In this document: in pieces, positions 9,353-17,368 of the stretch
How the letters are laid out: each line of letters starts with the position of its first letter
How positions within the stretch are numbered: the first letter of the stretch is position 1
From: Paraglaciecola sp.
GTDB taxonomy: Bacteria; Pseudomonadota; Gammaproteobacteria; Enterobacterales; Alteromonadaceae
Reading direction: 5' to 3'
Assembly: GCA_009993955.1 (NCBI GenBank)
Contig: JAACSL010000020.1
Span: forward strand, 36,270 to 100,269
DNA length: 64,000 bases
Notes under the pieces: model-generated
Database searches by the model: none
Seen by the model: the letters and a program-made list of their open reading frames with translations, nothing else
Told to the model about the DNA's origin: nothing
Position numbers and translations under genes: made by a program

Positions 9353-10354
9353 ATGAAAGCCTCTCCTCTACGCATATTTAGACCTTTATTTACCTGTCTT
9401 TGGGCTTTGTGTTTATGTGCTGAGGCATTAAGCCAAGAACCCGAATCTAACAACACCGTAATCAGCGATCCCCTTGGTTTTTATCAGCCGTCTACTGTGG
9501 ACTCTAAGGGAGTCAAACTTCATTACCTGGAAGCAGGTCAAGGTGAGGTCATGATATTTTTGCATGGCTATCCTTTTTACGCCTTAAGCTGGGATAAGTT
9601 ACTCAGGCCTCTGTCTTCCTTCTACCATGTGGTTGCGCCGGACAACCGAGGTTACAACCTAAGTGATAAGCCTTCCAAGATTGAAGATTACAAGCTACGT
9701 AAACTGGTGGGTGATGTCGCTGCACTAGCAAATAAGCTTTCACCGAATGATAGAATTATCTTAGTTGGTCATGACTGGGGAGGAGCATTGGCCTGGACTT
9801 TTGCCCAAGTGCATCCGCAGCGCGTGAGCAAAGTCATCGTGATTAATGCCCCACCCTTTAACGTGTTGCTGGATAGCCTTAAAAATGATCCTGAACAACA
9901 ACAAGCATCATCTTATATGGAGATACTCAAAAGCGGTAAGGTCGAAGAACTGTTTGCGCAAACAGGGCCGGAGATGCTGTGGAATTATGGTTTTAATAAG
10001 CTCCATACAGCAGGTCAGTTAGATGATGTCTTTAAACGAGAATTTTTTGCAGCATGGCGACAACCAAAGGCACTAAAATCTGCTTTAAACTGGTATCGTG
10101 CAAATATTCCGCCCTTCGATAAAATAGGTGAAAGCAGTTACTATCCAGTCAATGGAACGCGTATAAAGGTGCCCGCTTTGTTGATTTGGAGTGAAAATGA
10201 ACGAACCTTTAGTCGCAGCAACATTGATAAAACAGCTGAGTTAACTGATGACTTTCGACTGGAATGGATCATGGATACTGGACATAGCCCTTTTCTAGAC
10301 AAAACAGAGCGAGTCATCGCTAAGATAACCACATTCCTAGCGCCCGACAAATAA
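9353..10354 (+). CDS. Exported alpha/beta hydrolase (epoxide hydrolase/dehalogenase-like)
   Basis: 333 residues with an N-terminal signal peptide (WALCLCAEALSQ). The fold is alpha/beta hydrolase: HGYP is the oxyanion-hole motif, GHDWGG carries the nucleophile, here an Asp as in epoxide hydrolases and haloalkane dehalogenases rather than a Ser, and DTGHSPF supplies the catalytic His. AAGGAAG sits before the ATG at 9353. It follows the VOC gene by 37 bases and is probably its operon partner. Hydrolysis of an epoxide, ester or C-C bond in the periplasm is possible; the substrate cannot be assigned. Confidence 0.85.
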   Translation: MKASPLRIFRPLFTCLWALCLCAEALSQEPESNNTVISDPLGFYQPSTVDSKGVKLHYLEAGQGEVMIFLHGYPFYALSWDKLLRPLSSFYHVVAPDNRGYNLSDKPSKIEDYKLRKLVGDVAALANKLSPNDRIILVGHDWGGALAWTFAQVHPQRVSKVIVINAPPFNVLLDSLKNDPEQQQASSYMEILKSGKVEELFAQTGPEMLWNYGFNKLHTAGQLDDVFKREFFAAWRQPKALKSALNWYRANIPPFDKIGESSYYPVNGTRIKVPALLIWSENERTFSRSNIDKTAELTDDFRLEWIMDTGHSPFLDKTERVIAKITTFLAPDK

Positions 10355-10375
10355 TCTAAAAACATTAACTTTCTT

Positions 10376-11653
10376 TTATTTATAGCGTTTACGATTCGAT
10401 GAATTGTTTGAGGCAGTGCCACGACCTCTCGATTGTCGAGGTTTGGTGGGAACTGGATGTGCCTCAAAATTACCGTATTCGTCTTCCTCATCAACAACAA
10501 GGTTGACTATTGCATTAGTTTTTGGCGCAAACCCTAGAATATTTTTGTGCAATAACTTTCGACCGATAAACCGTTCTATCGCAGCTAATTGCTTGGCCTG
10601 ATCGTCGCTGTAGAGAGAAATAGCCAAACCTGGCTTGCCAAAACGTCCAGTTCGACCAATACGATGCACATAATCTTCGGCCACAAAGGGCAGATCAACA
10701 TTGATTACACAGGGAAGTTGCGGCACATCGAGACCCCGCGCAGCAAGATCCGTTGCCACTAATACCGCTAATGTGCCTTGTTTAAATGCCAATAGTATTT
10801 TAGTGCGTGCTTGCTGGCTGCGGTTAGCATGAATGGCCGCGGCTGAAAACCCCGCTTGCTCAAGTTGCTTCACCAAGGCATCGGCACCGTGTTTTGTGGC
10901 ACTAAATACCAGCGTTTGTGGCCACTTCTGTTGTTTAAGTAGGTGAATGAGCAGGGCAGGTTTACGATCTTTGGCTACCGGGTGAAGCGTTTGCTGCACA
11001 CTAGCAACGGTACTGTTGCTTTTACTGACCTCAAGCACTAGCGGGTCGTGTAACAGGCTATTTGCTAAGATCTTGATCTCGTTTGAGTAAGTGGCTGAGA
11101 ATAAGAGGGTTTGATGCGCCACGGGCACTAAGCTTTGAATGCGTCGTATGTCATCAACAAAACCCAAATCCAACATGCGGTCAGCCTCATCCAGCACCAG
11201 CATCTCCAGCTCAGCAAAGTGCAGGGCTTGTTGCTGATGCAAATCCAACAAGCGCCCGGGGGTGGCAATTAACACGTCTATCCCCTCTTGCAATTGTGCA
11301 ATCTGCGGCTCAATTCTTACGCCACCAGATACCGCGCTTGAACGCAGTGCTAAATGTCGGGCATAAGTGTGCACGCTGTCAGCTACTTGGGCGGCCAATT
11401 CGCGGGTGGGAACCAAAATTAAGGCCCGTACTGACTTTGCCGATGAACGCTGACCTGCCAACAACAACTGAAGAATAGGTAATACAAACGCGGCAGTTTT
11501 GCCGCTCCCGGTTTGTGCGGCGGCCAATATATCGCGCTGACTTAGAATGGCAGGGATAGCGCGTAGTTGAATGGGCGTTGGTGAAAGGTACGCTTGCTCA
11601 CTGAGGGTTTGCAGTAGTGCATCACCTAAACCTAAACCACGAAATGTCATCAT
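10376..11653 (-). CDS. rhlE: DEAD-box RNA helicase, RhlE-like
   Basis: 425 residues with all the DEAD-box motifs in order: a Q-motif region (PTPIQLRAIPAI), Walker A AAQTGSGKT, PTRELA, DEAD, SAT, and the C-terminal RecA-like domain ending in HRIGRTGR. The tail is short, basic and low-complexity (KPRQSRGRGTASNNSSNRKR), as in RhlE proteins that unwind RNA during ribosome maturation and RNA decay. Two ATGs are adjacent at the start (11653 and 11650). It converges with the hydrolase gene, with only 21 bases between the stops. The specific name rhlE among DEAD-box paralogues is likely but not certain. Confidence 0.85.
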   Translation of the reverse strand: MMTFRGLGLGDALLQTLSEQAYLSPTPIQLRAIPAILSQRDILAAAQTGSGKTAAFVLPILQLLLAGQRSSAKSVRALILVPTRELAAQVADSVHTYARHLALRSSAVSGGVRIEPQIAQLQEGIDVLIATPGRLLDLHQQQALHFAELEMLVLDEADRMLDLGFVDDIRRIQSLVPVAHQTLLFSATYSNEIKILANSLLHDPLVLEVSKSNSTVASVQQTLHPVAKDRKPALLIHLLKQQKWPQTLVFSATKHGADALVKQLEQAGFSAAAIHANRSQQARTKILLAFKQGTLAVLVATDLAARGLDVPQLPCVINVDLPFVAEDYVHRIGRTGRFGKPGLAISLYSDDQAKQLAAIERFIGRKLLHKNILGFAPKTNAIVNLVVDEEDEYGNFEAHPVPTKPRQSRGRGTASNNSSNRKRYK

Positions 11654-11916
11654 TATCTATCTGCAAGAAAATATAGACAGCATCATAGCCTGTCATAGCG
11701 TTAAAGTTTCAAGATTAATAGGCATGCCAACGAAGTTAAACGTGTTTAATGGCAAAATTGCAGCTACGTTGCTAATGACGGTGCGAGGCTTGTGTTAAGA
11801 AGTCGTGTATTAACTTGGCTTGCTATTCAAAATAGCCTAAGGTTGAGTGGATTGTATAACACGCTACAGAAGTGAGCGGCGCAAGCAGGTTACGCCATTT
11901 AAGTTTAACTAACTGA

Positions 11917-12069
11917 TTAAAAACCAAAAAAATCCAGAATGGGGGTATACCACACTACCTCTATTGTTTGTGGATCGATGGGTTTTTGTTTACTTGTATT
12001 TGCCTGACTTGATACTGAGAATGTGGAAGTTACGGCAAATAAGATGGCGAATACGGCTTTCTTTTTCAC
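11917..12069 (-). CDS. Small secreted peptide, 50 residues
   Basis: Below the usual ORF length cut-off. A GTG at 12069 follows AAGGAA at good spacing. The product begins with three lysines, then a hydrophobic core (AVFAILFAVTSTFSVSSQA) that reads as a Sec signal peptide with cleavage after SSQA. About 27 mature residues remain, ending in VVWYTPILDFFGF. The stop is at 11917. No cysteine is present. The frame is interrupted by nothing, and the signal-peptide grammar makes chance unlikely. No family is recognised. It stands alone between rhlE and yjbQ, transcribed towards rhlE. Confidence 0.65.
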   Translation of the reverse strand: MKKKAVFAILFAVTSTFSVSSQANTSKQKPIDPQTIEVVWYTPILDFFGF

Positions 12070-12384
12070 GGAATTTCCTTATGGTTTGGGATTAAGTCTA
12101 ATTGCTTATTGCAAGGGGTCTTAGTTAAAAAACCAGTACGGCATATGTGCTTTGTTCATATTTATTTGCCAAAAAACAGGCAAACCTACGTGGTCAGAGT
12201 AAAACAGCGATTTGTTCATTTCAAGTTTACTGACGGATTAATTAAGGCATGCGACATCATGAAAAGTGTCAACGCAATAGGTATTTTCATGGAAACCTTG
12301 TGTGACGGGAGTTAGCGGGTGTGTTGCAGCAACTCATGCAATTATCTAGCATACTTGGCCAGACGATAAAAAAGGGGGCTTAAG
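12070..12384. other. Intergenic region with a small hairpin
   Basis: About 315 bases between the divergent small peptide gene and yjbQ. It contains an inverted repeat TTTGCC/GGCAAA at 12165-12184 and presumably both promoters. A 68-codon plus-strand frame here does not read like protein. Confidence 0.4.
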
Positions 12385-12816
12385 ATGTGGTGTCAAAAAG
12401 AGCTGAGCTTGCGTGCAAAATCCCGGGGTTTTCACCTCATCACTGATGAAATTGTGCAGCATCTTCCAGAGCTAAGTAGGGTATCGGTGGGGCTGTTGCA
12501 TGTGTTTATTCAACATACTTCGGCCTCATTGACCATTAATGAAAACGCAGACCCCACAGTGCGCGCAGACTTTGAGCGTTTTTTTAACCAAGCCGTGCCA
12601 GAAAATGCACCTTATTATCAGCACCTTGATGAGGGCAGTGATGACATGCCAGCGCACTTAAAAGCCAGTATCTTAGGGTCAAGCATCAGTGTACCGATTA
12701 CCCATGGCCGATTAAATTTGGGCATGTGGCAAGGTATTTATTTGTGTGAACACCGCAATCAAGGTGGTGGGCGCCGTCTAGTGGTAACCATGCAAGGTGA
12801 AGGGCTGACAGGCTAG
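12385..12816 (+). CDS. yjbQ: YjbQ family (UPF0047) protein
   Basis: 143 residues, the full length of the UPF0047/YjbQ family. Family signatures visible are [57 protein letters not shown] and a terminal VVTMQGEG. The conserved His and Asp residues form the putative active-site cleft. Members have been described as secondary thiamine-phosphate synthases on weak genetic evidence, so the true role is unsettled. A GGGGG ribosome-binding site precedes the ATG. The gene converges end to end with the AlkC-like gene, whose stop begins at the next base. Confidence 0.9.
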   Translation: MWCQKELSLRAKSRGFHLITDEIVQHLPELSRVSVGLLHVFIQHTSASLTINENADPTVRADFERFFNQAVPENAPYYQHLDEGSDDMPAHLKASILGSSISVPITHGRLNLGMWQGIYLCEHRNQGGGRRLVVTMQGEGLTG

Positions 12817-13923
12817 CTAGTTTGGCACACTTAATTCAAAACACTGACTGGCCACAGACTGACCATTAACCAAAATCTCAAGTTTATGGGTGCCAGCATA
12901 ATATTGGCGGGTAGTAATGGCTTTGATGGCGTGGCGTTTTTGTATAGTGAGCTGCTGCTGGGCGGCTAAGTTGCAGGTTTTCAGTTTAAATACCTTGGCT
13001 TTTTGTTGGCCATTGGCCTTCATAAAATGAATAGCAAAATCAATCACTAACGCTTGGTTGTTGGCGCTGGTGGAGGCAATCGAACAACTAAATTCTAAGT
13101 GATCACCCAATTGCAATTGCGTCGCTGTGAGATGCAAGTGCACGGCTTGCAATGCCAGTTGCGGTTGATAGCCTAAAAGTTGCAAGACCTCGGGGTGACC
13201 GGCTTTGACCAAACTGCGGGTTGCATGTTTGATGATCCAATGAGTGTGTGCACTGGCATCATGTTGCCAGTTTCGACAGATGGCAATGAGCAGCTCGGGG
13301 TTGTCTTTACTGATGTCATTGAGGTGATTAGCTACCGAGCGGCGTACATACAGACTCGGGTCGTTATTCAGTGTGGTTAACAGCGGTATCGCTGGCCGCG
13401 GGTCTTGGATAAACCCTTTGAGTTGCATGCCCCACGGCAGACGCGGACGGGGGCCTTCAGACACCAAACGCCTGACATGTTCATCATCATCGTGTACCCA
13501 CTGGGCAAATTGTTGCATGCAATAGTCGAGATGCGCGAGAATGAAGGGGCGAATGGCAAACTCGGCGGAAAACAAAGGTGTGAGTTTTTTGAGTAGAGCT
13601 AAGGCAACTTTAGGCTGTGCCAAACCATAGACACTGGCGTAATCGATCAATGGCCACGCGGCAAAACTGCTGATCTTGGCAACAGTATCTTGCGTTCGCC
13701 ACACGTGGGGAATGTTGCCAAGAATAGTCGCCGCTTGTGCAAAATCTGCAGGTAATACAGTATGCAGTGCTTGAATAATATGCATCACACGCTGTTTAAG
13801 CTCGTATTGTTCAAGACCATCGAGGGCGGCGGCACAAAACAGCTCAGACTCAAACGTGGGCATAAGCTCACTCAGGCAACGAGCAATATGCTGCACAGCC
13901 GCTTCACCCAATTGATTTTTCAT
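12817..13923 (-). CDS. AlkC-like DNA alkylation repair protein with C-terminal Ig-like domain
   Basis: 368 residues. The first 250 or so are helical repeats of the HEAT-like ALK type, with the family signature VRRLVSEGPRPRLPWGMQL and the repeat NNDPSLYVRRSVANHLNDIS. These belong to the AlkC/AlkD superfamily of DNA glycosylases that remove alkylated bases. The last 110 residues are beta-rich (LQLGDHLEFSCSIASTS onward) and look like the immunoglobulin-like domain known from part of the AlkC family. Cytoplasmic, with no signal peptide. It is a single gene converging on yjbQ. Confidence 0.75.
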   Translation of the reverse strand: MKNQLGEAAVQHIARCLSELMPTFESELFCAAALDGLEQYELKQRVMHIIQALHTVLPADFAQAATILGNIPHVWRTQDTVAKISSFAAWPLIDYASVYGLAQPKVALALLKKLTPLFSAEFAIRPFILAHLDYCMQQFAQWVHDDDEHVRRLVSEGPRPRLPWGMQLKGFIQDPRPAIPLLTTLNNDPSLYVRRSVANHLNDISKDNPELLIAICRNWQHDASAHTHWIIKHATRSLVKAGHPEVLQLLGYQPQLALQAVHLHLTATQLQLGDHLEFSCSIASTSANNQALVIDFAIHFMKANGQQKAKVFKLKTCNLAAQQQLTIQKRHAIKAITTRQYYAGTHKLEILVNGQSVASQCFELSVPN

Positions 13924-14064
13924 CGATATAAATACTTATGCAATATGTTGGCTGTTATTGTCAGTACTGCGGGACACGCTTTCACCGAGAGACCTGGATG
14001 CTTGAGTTTTGCTTACATTGATAGTTGCACATTTACTTGTGTGCAACTACCAAAATTTACCACT

Positions 14065-15135
14065 TTAAAATGCTATCTGATACCCCAGTGTTAGCATTGA
14101 GTCTAAGTCCATTTGGATACCGTTAACCTGATAATTTAATGGTATTTGTAGTTCCAAACCCAAACGATGTTTTTCTGCTAACACACCATTTATGCCAACA
14201 CCCACGAGCAAGTTATGACCACCATAGTTTTCTGGGTTGGCAGTGGTTACCGGTGCAGTAATCTTTTGATCGAATCCTTCAATTTGGTCACTGTGGCGAT
14301 AAGTCAGGCGCACTGAGCTGCTGAAGGCCGCAGACCAAGCGTAGGCCAACCAGCCAGATAGCTGATTAAGGTTACCAATTTGCCATCTTTCGCTGTTGCG
14401 TCCAAATGCTTGTTGATGGAGTATTTGCGCCCCCCAACTAACTTGCTCAGTGGATCCGTTGTAAGTCAAACCAATTTCAGCTTGATGGCTACCATTGCCA
14501 GTTTGCATGCTATAGGGCAAACGCAAAGTAGTTCGCATGCTCATCGGCGTCAGTACTTCATCACTTTTTTCTATGCTTCCAGTGGGAATAATCCAGCCTA
14601 CATTTGCATGGACTCGGTGGGCAGTATTCCCAAACAGATTGTACAACAATGCAATTTTAGTATCGCCCAAGCCTGTGCTCTGGGTGTCAAAGTCACTTAA
14701 TACATTTGTACCCATGCCACCTTGATAGGTAGTTAGGCTCATATCTCGTCGTATTAGGTTTAGCATGGCCATTATTGTTACATCATTATTTGGAGCATAC
14801 ATCAATCCCAGCATGTGCATTGTACTTTGCATATTTTTTGGTACCACCCGAACCGTTGGTGGCGACATCGGAGGATTGGCAAAAGGATTAGTTACTTGGG
14901 TAACAATGGTGTCGGGGCTAATCGACGAACTACCTTGCAAATTGTCTGACATATGCATAGCCATAACGCGATAAGAAAGCATAAATTCACCCGATTTATG
15001 CATATGGTCGCCCATTACCCCTATGGGGGCATGACCTGCTGCTTCTATTACTGCATGATTAGCATTGGCTAGGGCTTGGTTAGTAAACAAGCAGGATAAA
15101 GCAAAAGTGGTTTTAACAATAAAACGTTTAGACAT
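14065..15135 (-). CDS. Outer-membrane beta-barrel protein, phenol-MetA/transporter-like
   Basis: 356 residues with a signal peptide (FIVKTTFALSCLFTNQALA). The mature protein has alternating amphipathic strands ending in an aromatic residue (LDSMLTLGYQIAF), the mark of a beta-barrel. The N-terminal part is rich in His and Met (GHAPIGVMGDHMHKSGEFML, MAMHMSDN), which in related proteins goes with metal, often copper, contexts. It follows the DUF2946 gene on the same strand, with a hairpin between them. Function is not established; a role in metal handling is an inference from composition and partner. Confidence 0.65.
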   Translation of the reverse strand: MSKRFIVKTTFALSCLFTNQALANANHAVIEAAGHAPIGVMGDHMHKSGEFMLSYRVMAMHMSDNLQGSSSISPDTIVTQVTNPFANPPMSPPTVRVVPKNMQSTMHMLGLMYAPNNDVTIMAMLNLIRRDMSLTTYQGGMGTNVLSDFDTQSTGLGDTKIALLYNLFGNTAHRVHANVGWIIPTGSIEKSDEVLTPMSMRTTLRLPYSMQTGNGSHQAEIGLTYNGSTEQVSWGAQILHQQAFGRNSERWQIGNLNQLSGWLAYAWSAAFSSSVRLTYRHSDQIEGFDQKITAPVTTANPENYGGHNLLVGVGINGVLAEKHRLGLELQIPLNYQVNGIQMDLDSMLTLGYQIAF

Positions 15136-15166
15136 GAAAGCGCCTCAATAAAAAAACTAAAACAGG

Positions 15167-15186
15167 CCCTGAGCCAAAACTCAGGG
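15167..15186 (-). terminator. Hairpin between the DUF2946 gene and the barrel gene
   Basis: CCCTGAG and CTCAGGG form a 7-bp stem with a 6-base loop. On the minus strand it is followed by a T-rich run about 15 bases on. It could partly terminate transcription between the two genes. Confidence 0.4.
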
Positions 15187-15215
15187 ACACATGTGCTTGA
15201 AAATATGAATAAAAA

Positions 15216-15644
15216 TCAAACTAGTGTTGGTGGGGCGCGACTTAAAGCTAAAAGGTAAAAAGGCTGAAATAAAACGCTAAGATACTCATGTATAACGGAT
15301 TCAGAAGTTGGTGGTATGGGGAAAAAAAACGCCGATATATCCCAGTCAATGTAATGTTTGGTTTGTGAGAGGTACGTAAAACTGCACTTTGGCGAGGCAT
15401 ATTCACTTGGGGAATCGGCAGGTGGTTCGACAAATTCTAACTTGCCACTTTGATTATAGGTACTAACGGATATCCACTTGAAAGTACTTCCTGTACAGAT
15501 GAGCATAACATTGTCATCTGCGTAGGCTTGCGCATGACGGATTAGAGACCCCGCCACCAAAACACTCGCTACACTATTAAACAATAATGCAAACAACATA
15601 CTGTAAATTAGTGAAACCTTTTGGTTTTCAGACAACTTGCGCAA
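15216..15644 (-). CDS. DUF2946-like small exported protein
   Basis: Up to 142 residues. An N-terminal hydrophobic segment (LIYSMLFALLFNSVASVLVA) is followed by a short ectodomain with LICTGSTFKWI and a second cysteine in SPKCSFTYL. The C-terminus is a further hydrophobic stretch ending in RAPPTLV, like the RxPP tail of DUF2946 proteins. Such proteins often sit beside copper-related outer-membrane genes, and here the barrel protein follows. The frame begins with TTG at 15644 and a weak ribosome-binding site; the ATG at 15599 is an alternative that removes the charged N-terminus of the signal. Confidence 0.55.
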   Translation of the reverse strand: MRKLSENQKVSLIYSMLFALLFNSVASVLVAGSLIRHAQAYADDNVMLICTGSTFKWISVSTYNQSGKLEFVEPPADSPSEYASPKCSFTYLSQTKHYIDWDISAFFFPIPPTSESVIHEYLSVLFQPFYLLALSRAPPTLV

Positions 15645-15804
15645 CTTTCAGTGACCCGACAAGATGAGTGGGTGAATGCGTTATTTAAACAGCAATGGAT
15701 AGCTTCGACAAGTGTGCAAAAACCTTTCGAGTATTGAGCTGGCTCAGCTATGTTTCTATTTAACGACAGGAAAGCATTATATGTTTGGAAAACAACGTAA
15801 ATAA

Positions 15805-16094
15805 CCTTCCATCTACTTAATTCCCTCGCCTTGGCTCCTTACCCTTCTATTACTGTTGTCACACATCCAAAATGTATTAGCGCAGAAAACTTCAAGCGTC
15901 CCACTGCTATGCGCGGTAATGCCGCAGTTTTTCAAGGGGCTGGTCTGTTGGCTGAATCGGCAGAGGGCGATAAAATGCAGCAACACCATGAATATGCGAT
16001 TGCCTCCATTACGAAGTTATTCACGGCCAGTCGAATACTGAGTTTCTTCGGCAAAAAGGGCAGCTTAGTTTTACCAGCACACGGGCTTTTTTGA
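15805..16094 (+). pseudogene. Remnant of a serine hydrolase (beta-lactamase family) gene
   Basis: Two frames together read as the 5' part of a class C beta-lactamase/esterase-type gene. The first gives a signal peptide (PWLLTLLLLLSHIQNVLAQ). The second gives AVFQGAGLLAES, then YAIASITKLFTASRIL, whose SITK is the SxxK nucleophile motif. A frameshift separates them, no start codon is left, and homology ends shortly after the motif at a stop at 16094. Only about 90 of the usual 350 or more residues remain, so this is a decayed fragment. The 150 bases before it hold nothing recognisable. Confidence 0.5.
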
Positions 16095-16165
16095 CTGCAA
16101 TGCCAGCATAAACCGTGATGTAGCGACAACACATCTGGTCTTCGTCAAGGCTGCCTCTTATTGCT

Positions 16166-17302
16166 TCACTTGCCTTGTTTCAACGCCATCACTGCGTAGT
16201 ACGCTGGTTTGGGCTGGCTGTTGCGATCAAATAACAAGGGATAGTCACTGCGACCTTGCATCGGCCAATTGTTGCGCCAACTCATGCCATCGTCTGTGCC
16301 CCAAAACGTCACGCGCTCAATCACATCTTGATGACGAATAAATATACGGAATAAATCAGCGTACATCTGACTTAATTGCGCACTGGCCTCGTCACTGATG
16401 CCATTGCGATAGGGGTTTAACTTTTCTTGCAGGGCAAAGTTTTGATTCACATCGGCCCCAGCTTCAGCGCCTTGGGGAAAAGGGATCACCGAGACATCCA
16501 ATTCGGTAACATGCACTTTTACCCCAGCTGCAGCAAAGGCAATGATGGAATTTTCAACTTCTTGTAAGTCGGGGTGGGTGAGAGAGTAATGACCTTGCAT
16601 ACCCACACCATCAATGCGTAAATCTTTGGCTTTGAGCTGTTGCACAATGCGCACGGCACCGGCGCGTTTTTCGGGATTAAACAGGTTGTAGTCGTTATAA
16701 AATAATTGCGCGTTTGGATCAGCGGCATGGGCATATTCGAAGGCGCGTTCAAGCATGTCTTCACCAATGATTTTATACCACTTAGACTGGCGCATTGAGC
16801 CGTCTTCATTCAGTGCCTCATTCACTACGTCCCAACTTTGGATGCGACCTTTATAACGACCTACCACGGTATCGATGTGGTTTTTTAAACGAGCGAGCAG
16901 CACCTCGCGGCTGACTTCATTGCCTTGTTCATCTAAAAACACCCAATCAGGCACTTGGCTGTGCCACAATAAGGTATGCCCAGTAACAAACATCTTATGC
17001 TGTTGGGCAAGTTCAACGAGTTTGTCAGCGGCGGCAAAATCGAAGGTATCAGGATTTGGATGAATGCGTTCCCACTTCATATCGTTTTCAGGGGTGAGGG
17101 CATTAAATTGCTGCGTGACCAAGTTACTGGTGACTGAATTTGGTGACATTAACTGCGCATTACCTAAAGCTGTACCAATTAAAAAGGCGCCTTGGTAGGC
17201 TTGTTTCAAACTACTTTGTTGCTCAACTTGCTGCGTAGTGGCACAGGCCCCGATTAACAAGGCCATGGCCGTCAAACCAATGAGTTTGGGGTGAAATTTC
17301 AT
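16166..17302 (-). CDS. GH10 endo-1,4-beta-xylanase lipoprotein
   Basis: 378 residues. The start at 17302 has a GGAG site and opens a lipoprotein signal with lipobox LIGAC, so the enzyme is membrane-anchored outside the cytoplasm. The GH10 barrel follows: NALTPENDMKWE, GHTLLWHSQVPDW, WDVVNEALNE (acid/base Glu) and VHVTELDVSV (nucleophile Glu), with FWGTDDGMSWRN near the end. It should cut xylan backbones to xylo-oligosaccharides. It is the last gene of a minus-strand run: symporter, GH43, GH10. The frame extends to 17356, but the added residues are not signal-like. Confidence 0.92.
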   Translation of the reverse strand: MKFHPKLIGLTAMALLIGACATTQQVEQQSSLKQAYQGAFLIGTALGNAQLMSPNSVTSNLVTQQFNALTPENDMKWERIHPNPDTFDFAAADKLVELAQQHKMFVTGHTLLWHSQVPDWVFLDEQGNEVSREVLLARLKNHIDTVVGRYKGRIQSWDVVNEALNEDGSMRQSKWYKIIGEDMLERAFEYAHAADPNAQLFYNDYNLFNPEKRAGAVRIVQQLKAKDLRIDGVGMQGHYSLTHPDLQEVENSIIAFAAAGVKVHVTELDVSVIPFPQGAEAGADVNQNFALQEKLNPYRNGISDEASAQLSQMYADLFRIFIRHQDVIERVTFWGTDDGMSWRNNWPMQGRSDYPLLFDRNSQPKPAYYAVMALKQGK

Positions 17303-17368
17303 ACTTTTGCTCCAATTAACGAAACGGGGATGTGTCCAATTACAGCACATCCACAATGTACAAGGGCC

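Noticed and set aside
11083..11478. 131-codon antisense frame inside rhlE
   Set aside because: Shadow frame with low-complexity composition; rhlE motifs are complete on the other strand.
12109..12315. 68-codon plus-strand open frame before yjbQ
   Set aside because: Composition does not resemble protein, there is no ribosome-binding site, and it overlaps a hairpin and probable promoters.
13762..14094. 110-codon frame opposite the AlkC-like gene and its upstream gap
   Set aside because: Mostly antisense to a real gene, without a start signal.
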